From Sporosarcina sp. P34 (GTDB lineage: Bacteria > Bacillota > Bacilli > Bacillales_A > Planococcaceae), in NCBI RefSeq assembly GCF_002743375.1, contig NZ_PDZC01000008.1:79055-143054 (forward strand): a stretch of DNA of 64,000 bases. The letters are read 5' to 3'. The notes beneath the pieces are model-generated. The model had not been told where the DNA came from. It searched no databases and worked only from the letters and a program-made list of their open reading frames with translations. Numbering within the stretch: position 1 is the stretch's first letter; each line of letters begins with the position of its first letter. Below are positions 27,806-36,581 of this stretch, piece by piece. The position numbers were made by a program, and so were the translations under genes.

Positions 27806-29374
27806 ATGATCGGAACATGGGTCTCTATTTTGCCTCCTATTATCGCCATCGTAATGGTGTTAGTGACAAGGAGAGTATTATTATCACTAGGTGCGGGAAT
27901 TGTTACAGCAGCTTTACTATTAGCGAATTTTGCACCGTTTGAGACACTAAAAGGTGTATGGAGGGCTATGACAGTTTCATTTTGGGATGGCGGGCTCAAT
28001 ACATACAATATTTTTATTATGTTATTTCTATTATTACTAGGTATCGTTACGGCATTCGTCAGTTTATCCGGAGGGAGCGCTGCATTTGCACGCTGGGCAG
28101 TCAAACGCATCCGTACAAAACGTGGCGCGAAGCTGTTGACGATGGGGCTAGGGATTGCCATTTTTGTAGACGACTACTTCAATGCCTTGGCAGTTGGACA
28201 GATTGCAAGACCCATTACAGATCAGCACAAAATCTCTCGTGCGAAATTGGCATATTTCATTGACTCAACGTCAGCACCTATTTGTGTTGTGTCACCCATC
28301 TCGAGTTGGGGTGCATTCTTGATTGGACAACTTGCACTTATTTTAGGTACGACAGCAGCGGTGAGCTATTCACCATTGACGGCATTTATTTTGATGGCAC
28401 CGATGAACTTCTATGTCATTGCGACATTGTCCATGGTCTTCTTCTTCGCTTGGACGAATAATGACTTCTTTGAAATGAAGAAGCATGAAGACCGTGCAAT
28501 GAATGAAGGTGAACTTTATGATCAAGGTAAAGAAATTCCAGGTCAGCTAAAGGAAGAATTCCCTGAGCATACACACGGCAAAGTTCGTGATTTGGTTGCG
28601 CCGATCGTGACGCTGATTGTGGTAACGCTCGGCATGATGATTGTTACTGGCTATAAAGAAGCAGGCGTTTTCGATATTTGGGCAATATTTGAAAACACTG
28701 ATGTACCGTTCTCTTTGGTAATTGGTGGCGTTACGGCTACTTTGCTAGCTATGTTGTTATATGTTCTGCAAATGAAAAAGAACGAAACAGCAAGTGTATC
28801 ATGGATGTGGCGTGCATTGATTAGCGGAGTAAAAGCGATGATGCCTGCCATTCTCATCTTAATTTTTGCTTGGGGATTGACTGAGCTAATCGCTTCCTTA
28901 GATACAGGTCTATTCCTTTCTACCATGGTTGAGCAACTGAATATTCCTGTCACGTTCCTTCCAGTATTGATCTTCATATTAGCGGGTTTAATGGCATTCT
29001 CAACAGGTACTTCATGGGGTTCTTTCGGTATCTTAATGCCAATTGCGGGTACCATTATGGTCAATGCAGCGCCTGAATTATTATTACCGGCCTTGGCGGC
29101 AGTACTTGCAGGCGCAGTATTTGGAGATCATTGTTCACCGATTTCTGATACGACTATTCTTTCATCTACTGGAGCAGGTTGTAACCATATGGATCACGTG
29201 TCCACACAATTACCTTACGCGCTTGTCGCGGCTGCTGTAGCAGCAATAGGATATGTTGTGCTCGGGCTAACGGGTTCTGTGTGGATCGGTTTAGCAGCTG
29301 TTATTATTACCCTAATAGTTTTATTCGCATATTTGAGCGCAAAAGGTAGGAAACAATCAGAACAAATAGCATAA
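27806..29374 (+). CDS. NhaC-family carrier under lysine riboswitch (LysW-like)
   Basis: 522-aa NhaC-superfamily membrane protein with about 11-12 transmembrane helices. Family segments include FVDDYFNALAVGQIARPITDQHKISRAKLAYFIDSTSAPICVVSPISSWGAF and GDHCSPISDTTILSSTGAGCNHMDHVSTQLPYAL. Annotators would call it a Na+/H+ antiporter. Placement directly behind a lysine riboswitch instead fits the LysW group, predicted by comparative genomics to import lysine. RBS AGAGGAGG precedes ATG 27806. Confidence 0.87.
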   Translation: MIGTWVSILPPIIAIVMVLVTRRVLLSLGAGIVTAALLLANFAPFETLKGVWRAMTVSFWDGGLNTYNIFIMLFLLLLGIVTAFVSLSGGSAAFARWAVKRIRTKRGAKLLTMGLGIAIFVDDYFNALAVGQIARPITDQHKISRAKLAYFIDSTSAPICVVSPISSWGAFLIGQLALILGTTAAVSYSPLTAFILMAPMNFYVIATLSMVFFFAWTNNDFFEMKKHEDRAMNEGELYDQGKEIPGQLKEEFPEHTHGKVRDLVAPIVTLIVVTLGMMIVTGYKEAGVFDIWAIFENTDVPFSLVIGGVTATLLAMLLYVLQMKKNETASVSWMWRALISGVKAMMPAILILIFAWGLTELIASLDTGLFLSTMVEQLNIPVTFLPVLIFILAGLMAFSTGTSWGSFGILMPIAGTIMVNAAPELLLPALAAVLAGAVFGDHCSPISDTTILSSTGAGCNHMDHVSTQLPYALVAAAVAAIGYVVLGLTGSVWIGLAAVIITLIVLFAYLSAKGRKQSEQIA

Positions 29375-29381
29375 TTTACCG

Positions 29382-29430
29382 TTTAGACTAAGAGTGATAA
29401 TTACTTCATTCTTAGTCTAAATTTGTTTTG
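29382..29430 (+). terminator. terminator after NhaC-family gene
   Basis: Perfect 12-bp stem TTTAGACTAAGA (29382-29393) / TCTTAGTCTAAA (29410-29421) with a T-rich tail. Confidence 0.75.
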
Positions 29431-29534
29431 ACATCTTTAATTAGGCTGTTTATACTAAATATACAGAACTAGAGTTGTCAGAATAAATTGAATGGTAAAA
29501 GTTTTGTAAAATAACAAAAAAGAGGTGAAGTGGT

Positions 29535-31055
29535 ATGGAAAATCGTTCACAGTGGGGAACGAGAGCTGGTTTTATACTGGCTGCAGTGGGTTCGGCTGTA
29601 GGACTCGGAAACATTTGGCGCTTTCCTTATGTTGCCTATGAAAATGGCGGCGGCGCATTTTTTATTCCGTACTTATTTGCACTTTTAACAGCAGGAATTC
29701 CGATCCTGATTATGGAATTCACGATTGGACATAAATATCGTGGATCAGCTCCTCTTTCATTCTTCCGATTGAATGGAAAAAAAGCCGAGTTTCTAGGCTG
29801 GTGGGGGATCTTTGTATCCTTCGTTATTTCTACCTATTATGCCGTAATCATTGCATGGGCTATGAAATATACCGTCTACTCATTTAGTTTATCGTGGGGG
29901 AAGAATCCAGAAGCATTCTTCTTCGGTGATGTTCTGAGTTTAGCGGATAAACCTGGAGAGGTCGGAGGACTTGTTGGAGGTGTAGTAGTACCTTTACTCC
30001 TTGTCTGGGTGATTTGTTACATCATCCTAATGGGTGGTGTCAAAAAAGGGATTGAATTGGCGAATCGGATATTTATTCCTGTTCTTTTCTTACTCTTCTT
30101 ATTTGTCGTCATCCGTGCCATCACTCTTGACGGGGCTATGGTTGGGCTGGATGCGTTCTTTAAACCGGATGTCGATAAGTTACTGAACCCTCGTGTATGG
30201 GTTGCAGCGTATGGACATATCTTCTTCAGTTTATCGATTGCATTTGCCATTATGGTTACCTATTCTAGTTATTTACCAAAGAAATCCGATATTACAAATA
30301 ACGCCTTTATTACAGGTTTTGCAAACTCTTCTGTCGAGTTACTGGCAGGTATTGGAGTATTCGCGGTACTAGGATTCATGGCAACGAATCAAGGAGTAGA
30401 CGTAGCAGACGTAGCCACGGCAGGTGTAGGGCTTGCGTTCGTCGTATTCCCTGAAATTATTAATCAAATGCCAGGATTAAATGGCTTGTTCGGTGCATTC
30501 TTCTTCCTGTCTCTGACACTTGCTGGGATCACTTCACTCATCTCGATTTGTGAAACGTACATCGCAGGTATGGCAGATAAATTCAACATTTCAAGACGTC
30601 GTTCGGTGACGATCGGTGTCGGATTATCAGCCGTCATCTCCCTGCTATATGCAACGAACGGTGGTTTGTACTTCTTAGACGTAGCGGATTACTTTATCAA
30701 CCAATTTGGTATCGCAGTCATCGGTCTAATTGAAGTGATCTTACTGGCTTGGGTGTTCAGAAAACTTGGTCTGTTCGAACAGCATGCTAACGCAGTATCA
30801 GATATACGTCTTGGCTGGTGGTGGAAAGTATCACTATCATTCATCACACCCGTAGTATTGGGTACGATGTTATTCTTCCTCATCAAGGATAACATCGCAG
30901 AAAACTATGAAGGATATCCTACATCGTTCTTATGGACGATTGGCTGGCCGGTAGCAATTGGCGCCTTTGTGATGTCGATCGTTTTCACGTCATTAAAATG
31001 GAAAGACAACACACGAATTACAACAGATTATGAAGAAGATAAAGGGGGGCTATAA
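29535..31055 (+). CDS. sodium-dependent NSS-family transporter
   Basis: 506-aa neurotransmitter:sodium symporter family protein with about 12 transmembrane helices. The start WGTRAGFILAAVGSAVGLGNIWRFPYVAYENGGGAF is the unwound TM1 substrate/Na+ site of LeuT-type carriers. RBS AGAGGTGAAG precedes ATG 29535. The stop is followed with no gap by a 44-aa MetS-like gene, which points to the MetP group importing methionine and/or alanine. Confidence 0.92.
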   Translation: MENRSQWGTRAGFILAAVGSAVGLGNIWRFPYVAYENGGGAFFIPYLFALLTAGIPILIMEFTIGHKYRGSAPLSFFRLNGKKAEFLGWWGIFVSFVISTYYAVIIAWAMKYTVYSFSLSWGKNPEAFFFGDVLSLADKPGEVGGLVGGVVVPLLLVWVICYIILMGGVKKGIELANRIFIPVLFLLFLFVVIRAITLDGAMVGLDAFFKPDVDKLLNPRVWVAAYGHIFFSLSIAFAIMVTYSSYLPKKSDITNNAFITGFANSSVELLAGIGVFAVLGFMATNQGVDVADVATAGVGLAFVVFPEIINQMPGLNGLFGAFFFLSLTLAGITSLISICETYIAGMADKFNISRRRSVTIGVGLSAVISLLYATNGGLYFLDVADYFINQFGIAVIGLIEVILLAWVFRKLGLFEQHANAVSDIRLGWWWKVSLSFITPVVLGTMLFFLIKDNIAENYEGYPTSFLWTIGWPVAIGAFVMSIVFTSLKWKDNTRITTDYEEDKGGL

Positions 31056-31190
31056 ATGGATACAGGAATGAGCGGCTCTGCAATTCTCATGATGCTACTT
31101 GGTGTGACAATCATCTGGGGCGGTCTATTTATTAGCATCTTTTACGCGACGATCCTCAGTAAGTTTCGAAAGAAATTCAACATCGAATAG
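31056..31190 (+). CDS. MetS-like small subunit of NSS transporter
   Basis: 44-aa protein starting directly after the NSS stop codon. It has one transmembrane helix (SAILMMLLGVTIIWGGLFISIFYATIL) and a basic tail SKFRKKFNIE. This size, topology and position match the MetS family of methionine/alanine importer small subunits first described for Corynebacterium MetPS. The ribosome binding site AAAGGGGGG lies in the end of the NSS gene. Ends before a strong terminator. Confidence 0.82.
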   Translation: MDTGMSGSAILMMLLGVTIIWGGLFISIFYATILSKFRKKFNIE

Positions 31191-31199
31191 AAAACGGTG

Positions 31200-31237
31200 G
31201 ACACCTGTAACCAGTAATTTGGTTGCAGGTGTTTTTT
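31200..31237 (+). terminator. NSS-MetS terminator
   Basis: ACACCTGTAACC / GGTTGCAGGTGT stem, 8-nt loop, TTTTTT. Between here and lipA (31238-31485) only a TATAAT at 31412-31417 with a poor -35 is visible. Confidence 0.88.
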
Positions 31238-31485
31238 GATGTGAGTTGGTGAGTGCATCGTTGATCGACGCTACAGGCGGATACTTAAGCAATGAAAGGG
31301 AACAAAGCCGCGCGTAAAAGAAATCATCTACCACAACAGCGGAAATCCAAAATCACTCATCCTATTCCAAATTTCTACACACTTACCTTATTGCTTGCAA
31401 TGTATGTCAACTATAATTGAAGGTTATCCGAATTTATGTTACATTGACATGAGAAGAATCTATCAACAGAATGGAGTCGGTAGCG

Positions 31486-32436
31486 TTGTCATGCAAACCT
31501 GAAACAGGAAGAAAATCTGAGCATGTTAGAAAGCCGGATTGGCTGAAAATTAAGCTGAACACCAATGAGAACTATACAGGTTTAAAGAAATTAATGCGCG
31601 AAAAGAACTTGAATACTGTATGTGAAGAAGCGCGTTGTCCGAACATTCATGAGTGTTGGGGAGAGCGACGTACAGCTACCTTTATGATCTTAGGGGCTGT
31701 GTGTACACGGGCATGTCGTTTCTGTGCAGTTAAAACAGGTTTACCCAATGAACTTGACACCGCTGAACCGGAACGCGTAGCGGAATCAGTTGAATTGATG
31801 AATTTAAAACATGCCGTTGTTACTGCTGTAGCACGCGATGATCTAAAAGATGGAGGCTCTGCAATTTTCGCGGAAACCATTCGTGCGATACGCAGGAAGA
31901 ATCCATTTACGTCTATTGAAGTATTGCCATCGGATATGGGTGGAGATATAGAGAATTTGCAACGTTTGATGGATGCAAAACCAGATATCCTCAATCATAA
32001 TATTGAAACAGTACGTCGTTTAACACCGAGAATTCGTGCGCGTGCAACATACGATCGTTCACTTGAATTACTTCAACGTGCCAAAAACATGTATCCCGAG
32101 ATCCCGACAAAGTCTTCACTAATGGTAGGACTCGGAGAAACAATGGAAGAAATTATTGAGACAATGGATGATCTTCGTGCACACAACGTAGATATCATGA
32201 CAATTGGTCAATACTTGCAACCAACAAAAAAACACGCTAAAGTCGTAAAATATTATTCGCCTGATGAGTTTGGTGAATTGCGTAAAATTGCAATGACTAA
32301 AGGATTCTCTCATTGTGAGGCGGGGCCGCTTGTGCGTTCAAGTTACCACGCAGACGAGCAAGTTAATGCTTCTGCCAGAGAAAAACAGCGCCAAGGTGAC
32401 GAACTGCTGAAGCTTGAAGGACAAGCGAGCAGTTAA
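31486..32436 (+). CDS. lipA: lipoyl synthase
   Basis: About 316-aa radical-SAM lipoyl synthase, which inserts two sulfurs into octanoyl chains on lipoyl carriers such as GcvH. The auxiliary cluster motif [12 protein letters not shown] and the radical-SAM motif CTRACRFC are intact, as are [22 protein letters not shown] and the C-terminal [13 protein letters not shown] 31486 follows GGAG by 9 bp; the in-frame ATG 31471 has no site. Its stop abuts the yutD ATG, the same lipA-yutD pairing as in Bacillus. Confidence 0.95.
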   Translation: MSCKPETGRKSEHVRKPDWLKIKLNTNENYTGLKKLMREKNLNTVCEEARCPNIHECWGERRTATFMILGAVCTRACRFCAVKTGLPNELDTAEPERVAESVELMNLKHAVVTAVARDDLKDGGSAIFAETIRAIRRKNPFTSIEVLPSDMGGDIENLQRLMDAKPDILNHNIETVRRLTPRIRARATYDRSLELLQRAKNMYPEIPTKSSLMVGLGETMEEIIETMDDLRAHNVDIMTIGQYLQPTKKHAKVVKYYSPDEFGELRKIAMTKGFSHCEAGPLVRSSYHADEQVNASAREKQRQGDELLKLEGQASS

Positions 32437-32805
32437 ATGGAAGTGAAGCAGAGAATGGTTATTGTAGAAAATATGCAATATGAAATTGCAGAAGAGTTTC
32501 GTGATGGGTTCAATGAAGAAGCCTTGAACGAACGCTTTAGCGAAGTACTGTTAAAGTATGACTTTATTTTGGGTGACTGGGGATATGGTCAATTACGATT
32601 AAAAGGCTTTTTTGATGACCGTAATCCCAAATCCACATACGAAACAAAAATCAGTACTGTCCAAGATTATATTTATGAATACTGTAATTTCGGTTGTGCT
32701 TATTTTATCTTGAAAAAGATTGGAAAAGTAAAAGCGGAACTAACGGAAGTGGAAGCGGTGGAAGAAGTACATTCTGAAACGACGTCTACTTCAAAAATAG
32801 AATAA
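32437..32805 (+). CDS. yutD: YutD family protein (DUF1027)
   Basis: 122-aa DUF1027 protein. Conserved segments are FNEEALNERFSEVLLKYDFILGDWGYGQLRLKGF and TISTVQDYIYEYCNFGCAYFILKK-like sequence. The acidic Ser/Thr-rich tail (after about 100) is poorly conserved. ATG 32437 follows the lipA TAA directly; an internal ATG 18 bp later is an alternative. Function unknown. Confidence 0.87.
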   Translation: MEVKQRMVIVENMQYEIAEEFRDGFNEEALNERFSEVLLKYDFILGDWGYGQLRLKGFFDDRNPKSTYETKISTVQDYIYEYCNFGCAYFILKKIGKVKAELTEVEAVEEVHSETTSTSKIE

Positions 32806-32810
32806 TAAAA

Positions 32811-32855
32811 ATGAAAGCTTCGGGCAAATTAGCTCGGAGCCTTCATTCGTTTCGC
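32811..32855 (+). terminator. lipA-yutD terminator
   Basis: ATGAAAGCTTCGGGC / GCTCGGAGCCTTCAT stem with several G-U pairs and a weak T-rich tail. Confidence 0.55.
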
Positions 32856-32905
32856 AATAAATATGGTAAGATAGAAGTATGAGGTATAGGAGGAGGAAGA
32901 ACAGT

Positions 32906-33352
32906 ATGTATTTTGTAGATCAAAACCAAATCAGTAAAACATTAGTGTATATGGAGCAGTTGATCGATATTTTTGAAAAGGAAACGAACTGGCTACAAAG
33001 CGATGTAAATAAGCTAGCTTTAGAGCGAATTGCACATGGTTTGATTGAAGGAATCATTGACGTAGGAAATTCTATGATTGATGGATTCATCATGCGTGAT
33101 CCTGGAAGTTATGACGATATAATCGATATTCTTGAAGATGAAAAGGTGATCCTACCCGAGCAAGCCACTCCATTAAAAGCATTCATTTCATTACGCCCAA
33201 TGATTGTCCGCCAATTCGTGGAAGTCGATGCAGATAAAGTAGTACAATCCATTAGCGAGACGCATAACGAACTACAACAATTCCCAGGACAAGTGCGAGA
33301 CTACTTAACGAATGAATTAGGTCCAGTCTCGGCGTTTCTTCCGACAGAATGA
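32906..33352 (+). CDS. yutE: DUF86/HepT-like protein (YutE)
   Basis: 148-aa DUF86 protein, the family that includes HepT toxins. The motif ALERIAHGLIEGIIDVGNSMIDGFIMRDPGSYDDII corresponds to the RX4-6HXY-type region, but the HxY is not evident. No MntA-type nucleotidyltransferase antitoxin lies beside it, so it is probably the housekeeping YutE form rather than a toxin. ATG 32906 follows AGGAGGAGGAAGAA. Overlaps yutF by 4 bp (ATGA). Confidence 0.83.
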   Translation: MYFVDQNQISKTLVYMEQLIDIFEKETNWLQSDVNKLALERIAHGLIEGIIDVGNSMIDGFIMRDPGSYDDIIDILEDEKVILPEQATPLKAFISLRPMIVRQFVEVDADKVVQSISETHNELQQFPGQVRDYLTNELGPVSAFLPTE

Positions 33353-34116
33353 TCAAACAATATAAAGCGTATTGTTTCGATCTGGATGGCACGATGTATC
33401 GTGGTAGTGAACCTATCCAAGAAGCGGTGGATTTCGTTGCGGCGTGCCAAGCTGAGGGGAAGGAAACGTATTTTATTACGAATAACGCTGCCTTGACACG
33501 TACTGCGCAACAGAAGAAACTAGCAAGTTTTGGTGTGCGTACAGGCACTGATTTCATCATGAATTCAGCCACCACACTGGCTCGTTATTGCAAACAGCAT
33601 TACGGTGGTGCAAACGTCATGATGATCGGTGAAGAAGGATTACGTGAGGCATTGGAGCTCGAAAATATTACGATCACCACAACGAACCCAGACGTGGTGG
33701 TAATGGGACTCGATCGTCAGGTTACATACGACAAACTCGCGAATGCTTGTCTGGCGATACGTAACGGTGCTCATTTCTTAGGGACCAATCAAGATATTAA
33801 ATTCCCGACTGAAAAAGGTCTAGTACCAGCTAACGGTTCTTTCCTTAAGTTGATGGAGGCGGCGACAGATACAAAGCCACTCATTGTTGGAAAACCTGAG
33901 CCGCATATGCTGGAGTTCATCCGGCAGCAAGGGATGTATGAGAAGGAAGACATGATCCTGATCGGTGACAATTACGATACGGATATCATGGCGGGTATTC
34001 GCTATGGGATAGACACAGCGTATGTCGCGACAGGAGTCACGCGTAGGGAAGATGTGCTAAAGAAAGCGCAACAACCTACTTATGTGCTGAATACGCTTGG
34101 GGAATGGCTAAAGTAA
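33349..34116 (+). CDS. yutF: HAD-family hydrolase, NagD/YutF type
   Basis: 255-aa HAD superfamily class IIA phosphatase. Motif I is CFDLDGTMYRG, motif II is ITNNA, and motif IV is LIGDNYDTDIMAGIRYGI. The cap domain between them is the NagD type. Translation is coupled to yutE through the ATGA overlap; there is no separate ribosome binding site. Substrate is a small phosphomonoester, unspecified. Confidence 0.9.
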   Translation: MIKQYKAYCFDLDGTMYRGSEPIQEAVDFVAACQAEGKETYFITNNAALTRTAQQKKLASFGVRTGTDFIMNSATTLARYCKQHYGGANVMMIGEEGLREALELENITITTTNPDVVVMGLDRQVTYDKLANACLAIRNGAHFLGTNQDIKFPTEKGLVPANGSFLKLMEAATDTKPLIVGKPEPHMLEFIRQQGMYEKEDMILIGDNYDTDIMAGIRYGIDTAYVATGVTRREDVLKKAQQPTYVLNTLGEWLK

Positions 34117-34120
34117 AAAG

Positions 34121-34169
34121 AAGCTATCGAAGAAGTCGTTACATTCCGACTTCTTGCGATAGCTTTTTT
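34121..34169 (+). terminator. yutEF terminator
   Basis: Long stem AGCTATCG(A)AGAAGTCG / CGACTTCTTGCGATAGCT with a TTTTTT tail. Confidence 0.9.
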
Positions 34170-34279
34170 GTTTAACAGGGTAGCTATTAGGGAATAGTGG
34201 GCAATGATAGTGGACTATAGCAAAAAAGGATGTCACTAGAAGCGTAATCACTAGAAGACATCCTGTTGACAGTAGTTTA

Positions 34280-34516
34280 TTAGAAAAGTGGATTTTCTTC
34301 AATGAACTGATAAATTTGCTTCGTCAATTCATCCGCTGTATCCGCTTCGACAAGTTCACCATTAACAATCGCATACAATGTGTCACTACATTTCGTACAA
34401 TAGCTCAAACAGCCGTATTCGAGTACGTCAATGTTTGGGTCACGCTCCAACGTTTCGAATACAGGGTAGGCACCATTGGCCAAATTACTCATACAAAACT
34501 CTACGATGGGATTCAT
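34280..34516 (-). CDS. yuzB: DUF1450 protein (YuzB)
   Basis: 78-aa DUF1450 protein. It begins [19 protein letters not shown] and carries [24 protein letters not shown] with three clustered cysteines, and ends [11 protein letters not shown] 34516 fits the family and follows GGCGAGG; the GTG at 34525 overlaps this site. The Cys cluster suggests metal or Fe-S binding. Divergent from yutJ as in B. subtilis. Confidence 0.88.
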   Translation of the reverse strand: MNPIVEFCMSNLANGAYPVFETLERDPNIDVLEYGCLSYCTKCSDTLYAIVNGELVEADTADELTKQIYQFIEENPLF

Positions 34517-34654
34517 CTTTTTCACCTCGCCTACAAGAAATGGTACTCTTTTTTTACAAAAGCGTCAATGAACATGGCATATTGTGAAAGTTGTCACATA
34601 CTGTTATAATAGCGAATGGGATGCATGAGAAAATTGACATAGAAGGAGGACATT

Positions 34655-35722
34655 ATGAGAAAATTACTATTATTAGGTGCCGGTTATGGTAACATGAGAA
34701 TTTTATTGCGTTTACTAAATAAAGATTTACCAAGCGATATTGAAATTACACTTGTCGATAGAACCTTATTTCATAGTTTGAAAACAGAATTTTATGCATT
34801 GGCAGCAGGAACTGTTTCGGATTCCGATGTACGCGTCGCGATCCCTGTTCATGACCAATTGAAAGTGGTAGAAGGCGAGATTCAAGAAATCAAGCCAGAA
34901 GAAAAAGAAGTGTTGCTGGCAGACGGACAAGCACTTGCATACGACGAATTAGTCATCGGACTTGGTAGTGAAGATAATTACCACAACGTACCTGGGGCAG
35001 CTGAACATACGCTGAGTATCCAAACGATTGGGAAATCCCGCCGGACGTATCAGACGTTACTTGGACTGGGCGATGGCGCAACAGTGGGAATCGTAGGTGC
35101 GGGACTTAGCGGTATCGAATTAGCGAGTGAGTTACGTGAGAGTCGTCCGGATTTGAAGATTAAATTATTCGATCGGAGCCCGCGTATTTTACGTGACTTC
35201 CCTGAGCGATTGAGTAACTTCGTAAAAGGTTGGTTTGATCAAAACGATGTAGAAGTCGTTGCGAATTCGAACATTACCAAAGTAGGCGAACATATTCTGT
35301 ATAATCATGAAGATACAATTGATGTAGATGCAGTAGTGTGGACAGCGGGTATTAAGCCGGGCAAGGTTGTGGATGATTTAGTCATTCAGAAAGACCGTTC
35401 AGGCCGTATCGTACTCAATCAATACCACCAAGTTCCAAGTTACCGAAACATTTACGTTGTCGGGGACATCGCTGCGCTTCCACATGCACCAAGCGCACAG
35501 TTGGCAGAAGTTCAAGGCGAGCAAATCGTTCAAGTATTACGCTCCACTTGGAAAGGTGAGCCGCTAATGCTGGAAATGCCAGAGCTGAAACTAAAAGGTT
35601 TCATGGGCTCGTTAGGGAAGAAGCAAGGATTTGCGTACTTGGCGGATCGTACCGTTACAGGAAGAATCGCCCGTTTAATGAAATCCGGCTTGCTATGGAT
35701 GTACAAATGGCACAACGGATAA
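34655..35722 (+). CDS. yutJ: NDH-2-like FAD oxidoreductase (YutJ)
   Basis: 355-aa two-dinucleotide-binding flavoprotein of the type II NADH dehydrogenase group. FAD motif LLLGAGYGNMRIL at the N-terminus, NAD(P) motif VGIVGAGLSGIELASEL, second FAD contact YVVGDIAALPHAPSAQLAEVQGEQ. RBS AGAAGGAGG. A C-terminal amphipathic segment would place it at the membrane. Quinone reduction is likely but untested for YutJ. Confidence 0.87.
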   Translation: MRKLLLLGAGYGNMRILLRLLNKDLPSDIEITLVDRTLFHSLKTEFYALAAGTVSDSDVRVAIPVHDQLKVVEGEIQEIKPEEKEVLLADGQALAYDELVIGLGSEDNYHNVPGAAEHTLSIQTIGKSRRTYQTLLGLGDGATVGIVGAGLSGIELASELRESRPDLKIKLFDRSPRILRDFPERLSNFVKGWFDQNDVEVVANSNITKVGEHILYNHEDTIDVDAVVWTAGIKPGKVVDDLVIQKDRSGRIVLNQYHQVPSYRNIYVVGDIAALPHAPSAQLAEVQGEQIVQVLRSTWKGEPLMLEMPELKLKGFMGSLGKKQGFAYLADRTVTGRIARLMKSGLLWMYKWHNG

Positions 35723-35735
35723 ATTCAACTATCCG

Positions 35736-35764
35736 AAAGTCACTTCCATGAAGTGGCTTTCTTT
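35736..35764 (+). terminator. yutJ terminator
   Basis: AAAGTCACTT / AAGTGGCTTT stem with CTTTAG tail. A second perfect stem GAAGCGGTC / GACCGCTTC (35799-35831) lies before the convergent yuzD stop and may terminate yuzD. Confidence 0.6.
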
Positions 35765-35872
35765 AGTTATGATGTTTCCATCGTTCACTGCATACAAAGA
35801 AGCGGTCAGTTCAACATAGAACGACCGCTTCAATGAATGTATTGTTCTCAATTAATCCATCAATTTCTCAAT

Positions 35873-36199
35873 TTATTCGGCTTGAAAACCTTGTGCTTCC
35901 AATGCGTTAAAAACAGGCTTTAGTTGAATATGGCCTTCTCCAATCATTTCATCATTAATCATGACGAGTGGATAAAAATACTCATCATCACGAATTTTTT
36001 CGACGATTTCTCGTTGTCGTGATTCTGTTAATTCTTGGTCGATATCAATATACGTAATAGAAAATGGTTGTTCAGGGTACTTTCTTGATATGGCTGCTTG
36101 AAGCCATTCATACGTATCTTTGGAAGAAGGTGCATTTACACAACTAGCACAGATGACTTCTGCTCCATATACTTCAATTGTTACTGGGGATTGCGACAT
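35873..36199 (-). CDS. yuzD: DUF1462 protein (YuzD)
   Basis: 108-aa DUF1462 thioredoxin-fold protein. VEVYGAEVICASCVNAPSSKDTYEW-like segment with a CxxC (CASC), then FSITYIDIDQE and FYPLVMINDEMIGEGHIQLKPV. ATG 36199 lies 10 bp after GGAGG; TTG 36208 touches the site. Divergent from the NifU-like gene, so a role in Fe-S or thiol chemistry is plausible but unproven. Confidence 0.86.
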   Translation of the reverse strand: MSQSPVTIEVYGAEVICASCVNAPSSKDTYEWLQAAISRKYPEQPFSITYIDIDQELTESRQREIVEKIRDDEYFYPLVMINDEMIGEGHIQLKPVFNALEAQGFQAE

Positions 36200-36223
36200 A
36201 TTAATCAAACCTCCGATTCATTA

Positions 36224-36253
36224 TTGGATTTTTTCTGCTGGGCAGTTTATAAT
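36224..36253 (+). promoter_or_regulatory. yutI promoter
   Basis: TTGGAT (36224-36229), 18-bp spacer, TATAAT (36248-36253), 30 bp before the yutI start. Confidence 0.55.
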
Positions 36254-36282
36254 AAGTATAAGGAAAGGAGAGTGTGTTTACA

Positions 36283-36522
36283 ATGACAACAGATATTAAA
36301 TTATATGAGCCGGTAAAAGAAGTGCTGGATAAATTGCGCCCATTCCTCTTGCGAGACGGAGGGGACTGTGAACTAGTGGATATTGAAGAAGGAATAGTGA
36401 AGCTGCGCCTATTAGGAGCATGCGGAACGTGCCCTAGTTCAACGATTACATTAAAAGCTGGTATTGAACGTGCATTACTTGAAGAAGTACCAGGTGTAGT
36501 AGAAGTAGAACAGGTATTTTAA
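36283..36522 (+). CDS. yutI: NifU-like Fe-S scaffold/carrier (Nfu domain)
   Basis: 79-aa single Nfu domain. Cluster-binding CxxC in [23 protein letters not shown], conserved [17 protein letters not shown]. Nfu proteins carry 4Fe-4S clusters from the SUF scaffold to targets, including LipA in several organisms. ATG 36283 follows AAAGGAGAG; the GTG at 36274 is too close. Confidence 0.93.
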   Translation: MTTDIKLYEPVKEVLDKLRPFLLRDGGDCELVDIEEGIVKLRLLGACGTCPSSTITLKAGIERALLEEVPGVVEVEQVF

Positions 36523-36538
36523 TTTCACTAAATAAAAA

Positions 36539-36577
36539 GCCGTGCAAATGAAGTATACCTTCTTTGCACGGTTTTCC
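36539..36577. terminator. terminator between yutI and the DUF2225 gene
   Basis: GCCGTGCAAA / TTTGCACGG stem with inner GAAG/CTTC pairing and TTTTCC on the plus strand; A-rich flank makes it usable from both sides. Confidence 0.7.
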
Positions 36578-36581
36578 TTAT

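Noticed and set aside
31255..31275. Shared GTTGATCGACGYTACA with 39892-39907
   Set aside because: Only 16 bp, two copies, no symmetry or common context; likely chance.
32906..33352. HepT toxin of a HepT-MntA system
   Set aside because: No nucleotidyltransferase antitoxin adjacent; neighbours are the conserved housekeeping yutF and lipA-yutD.
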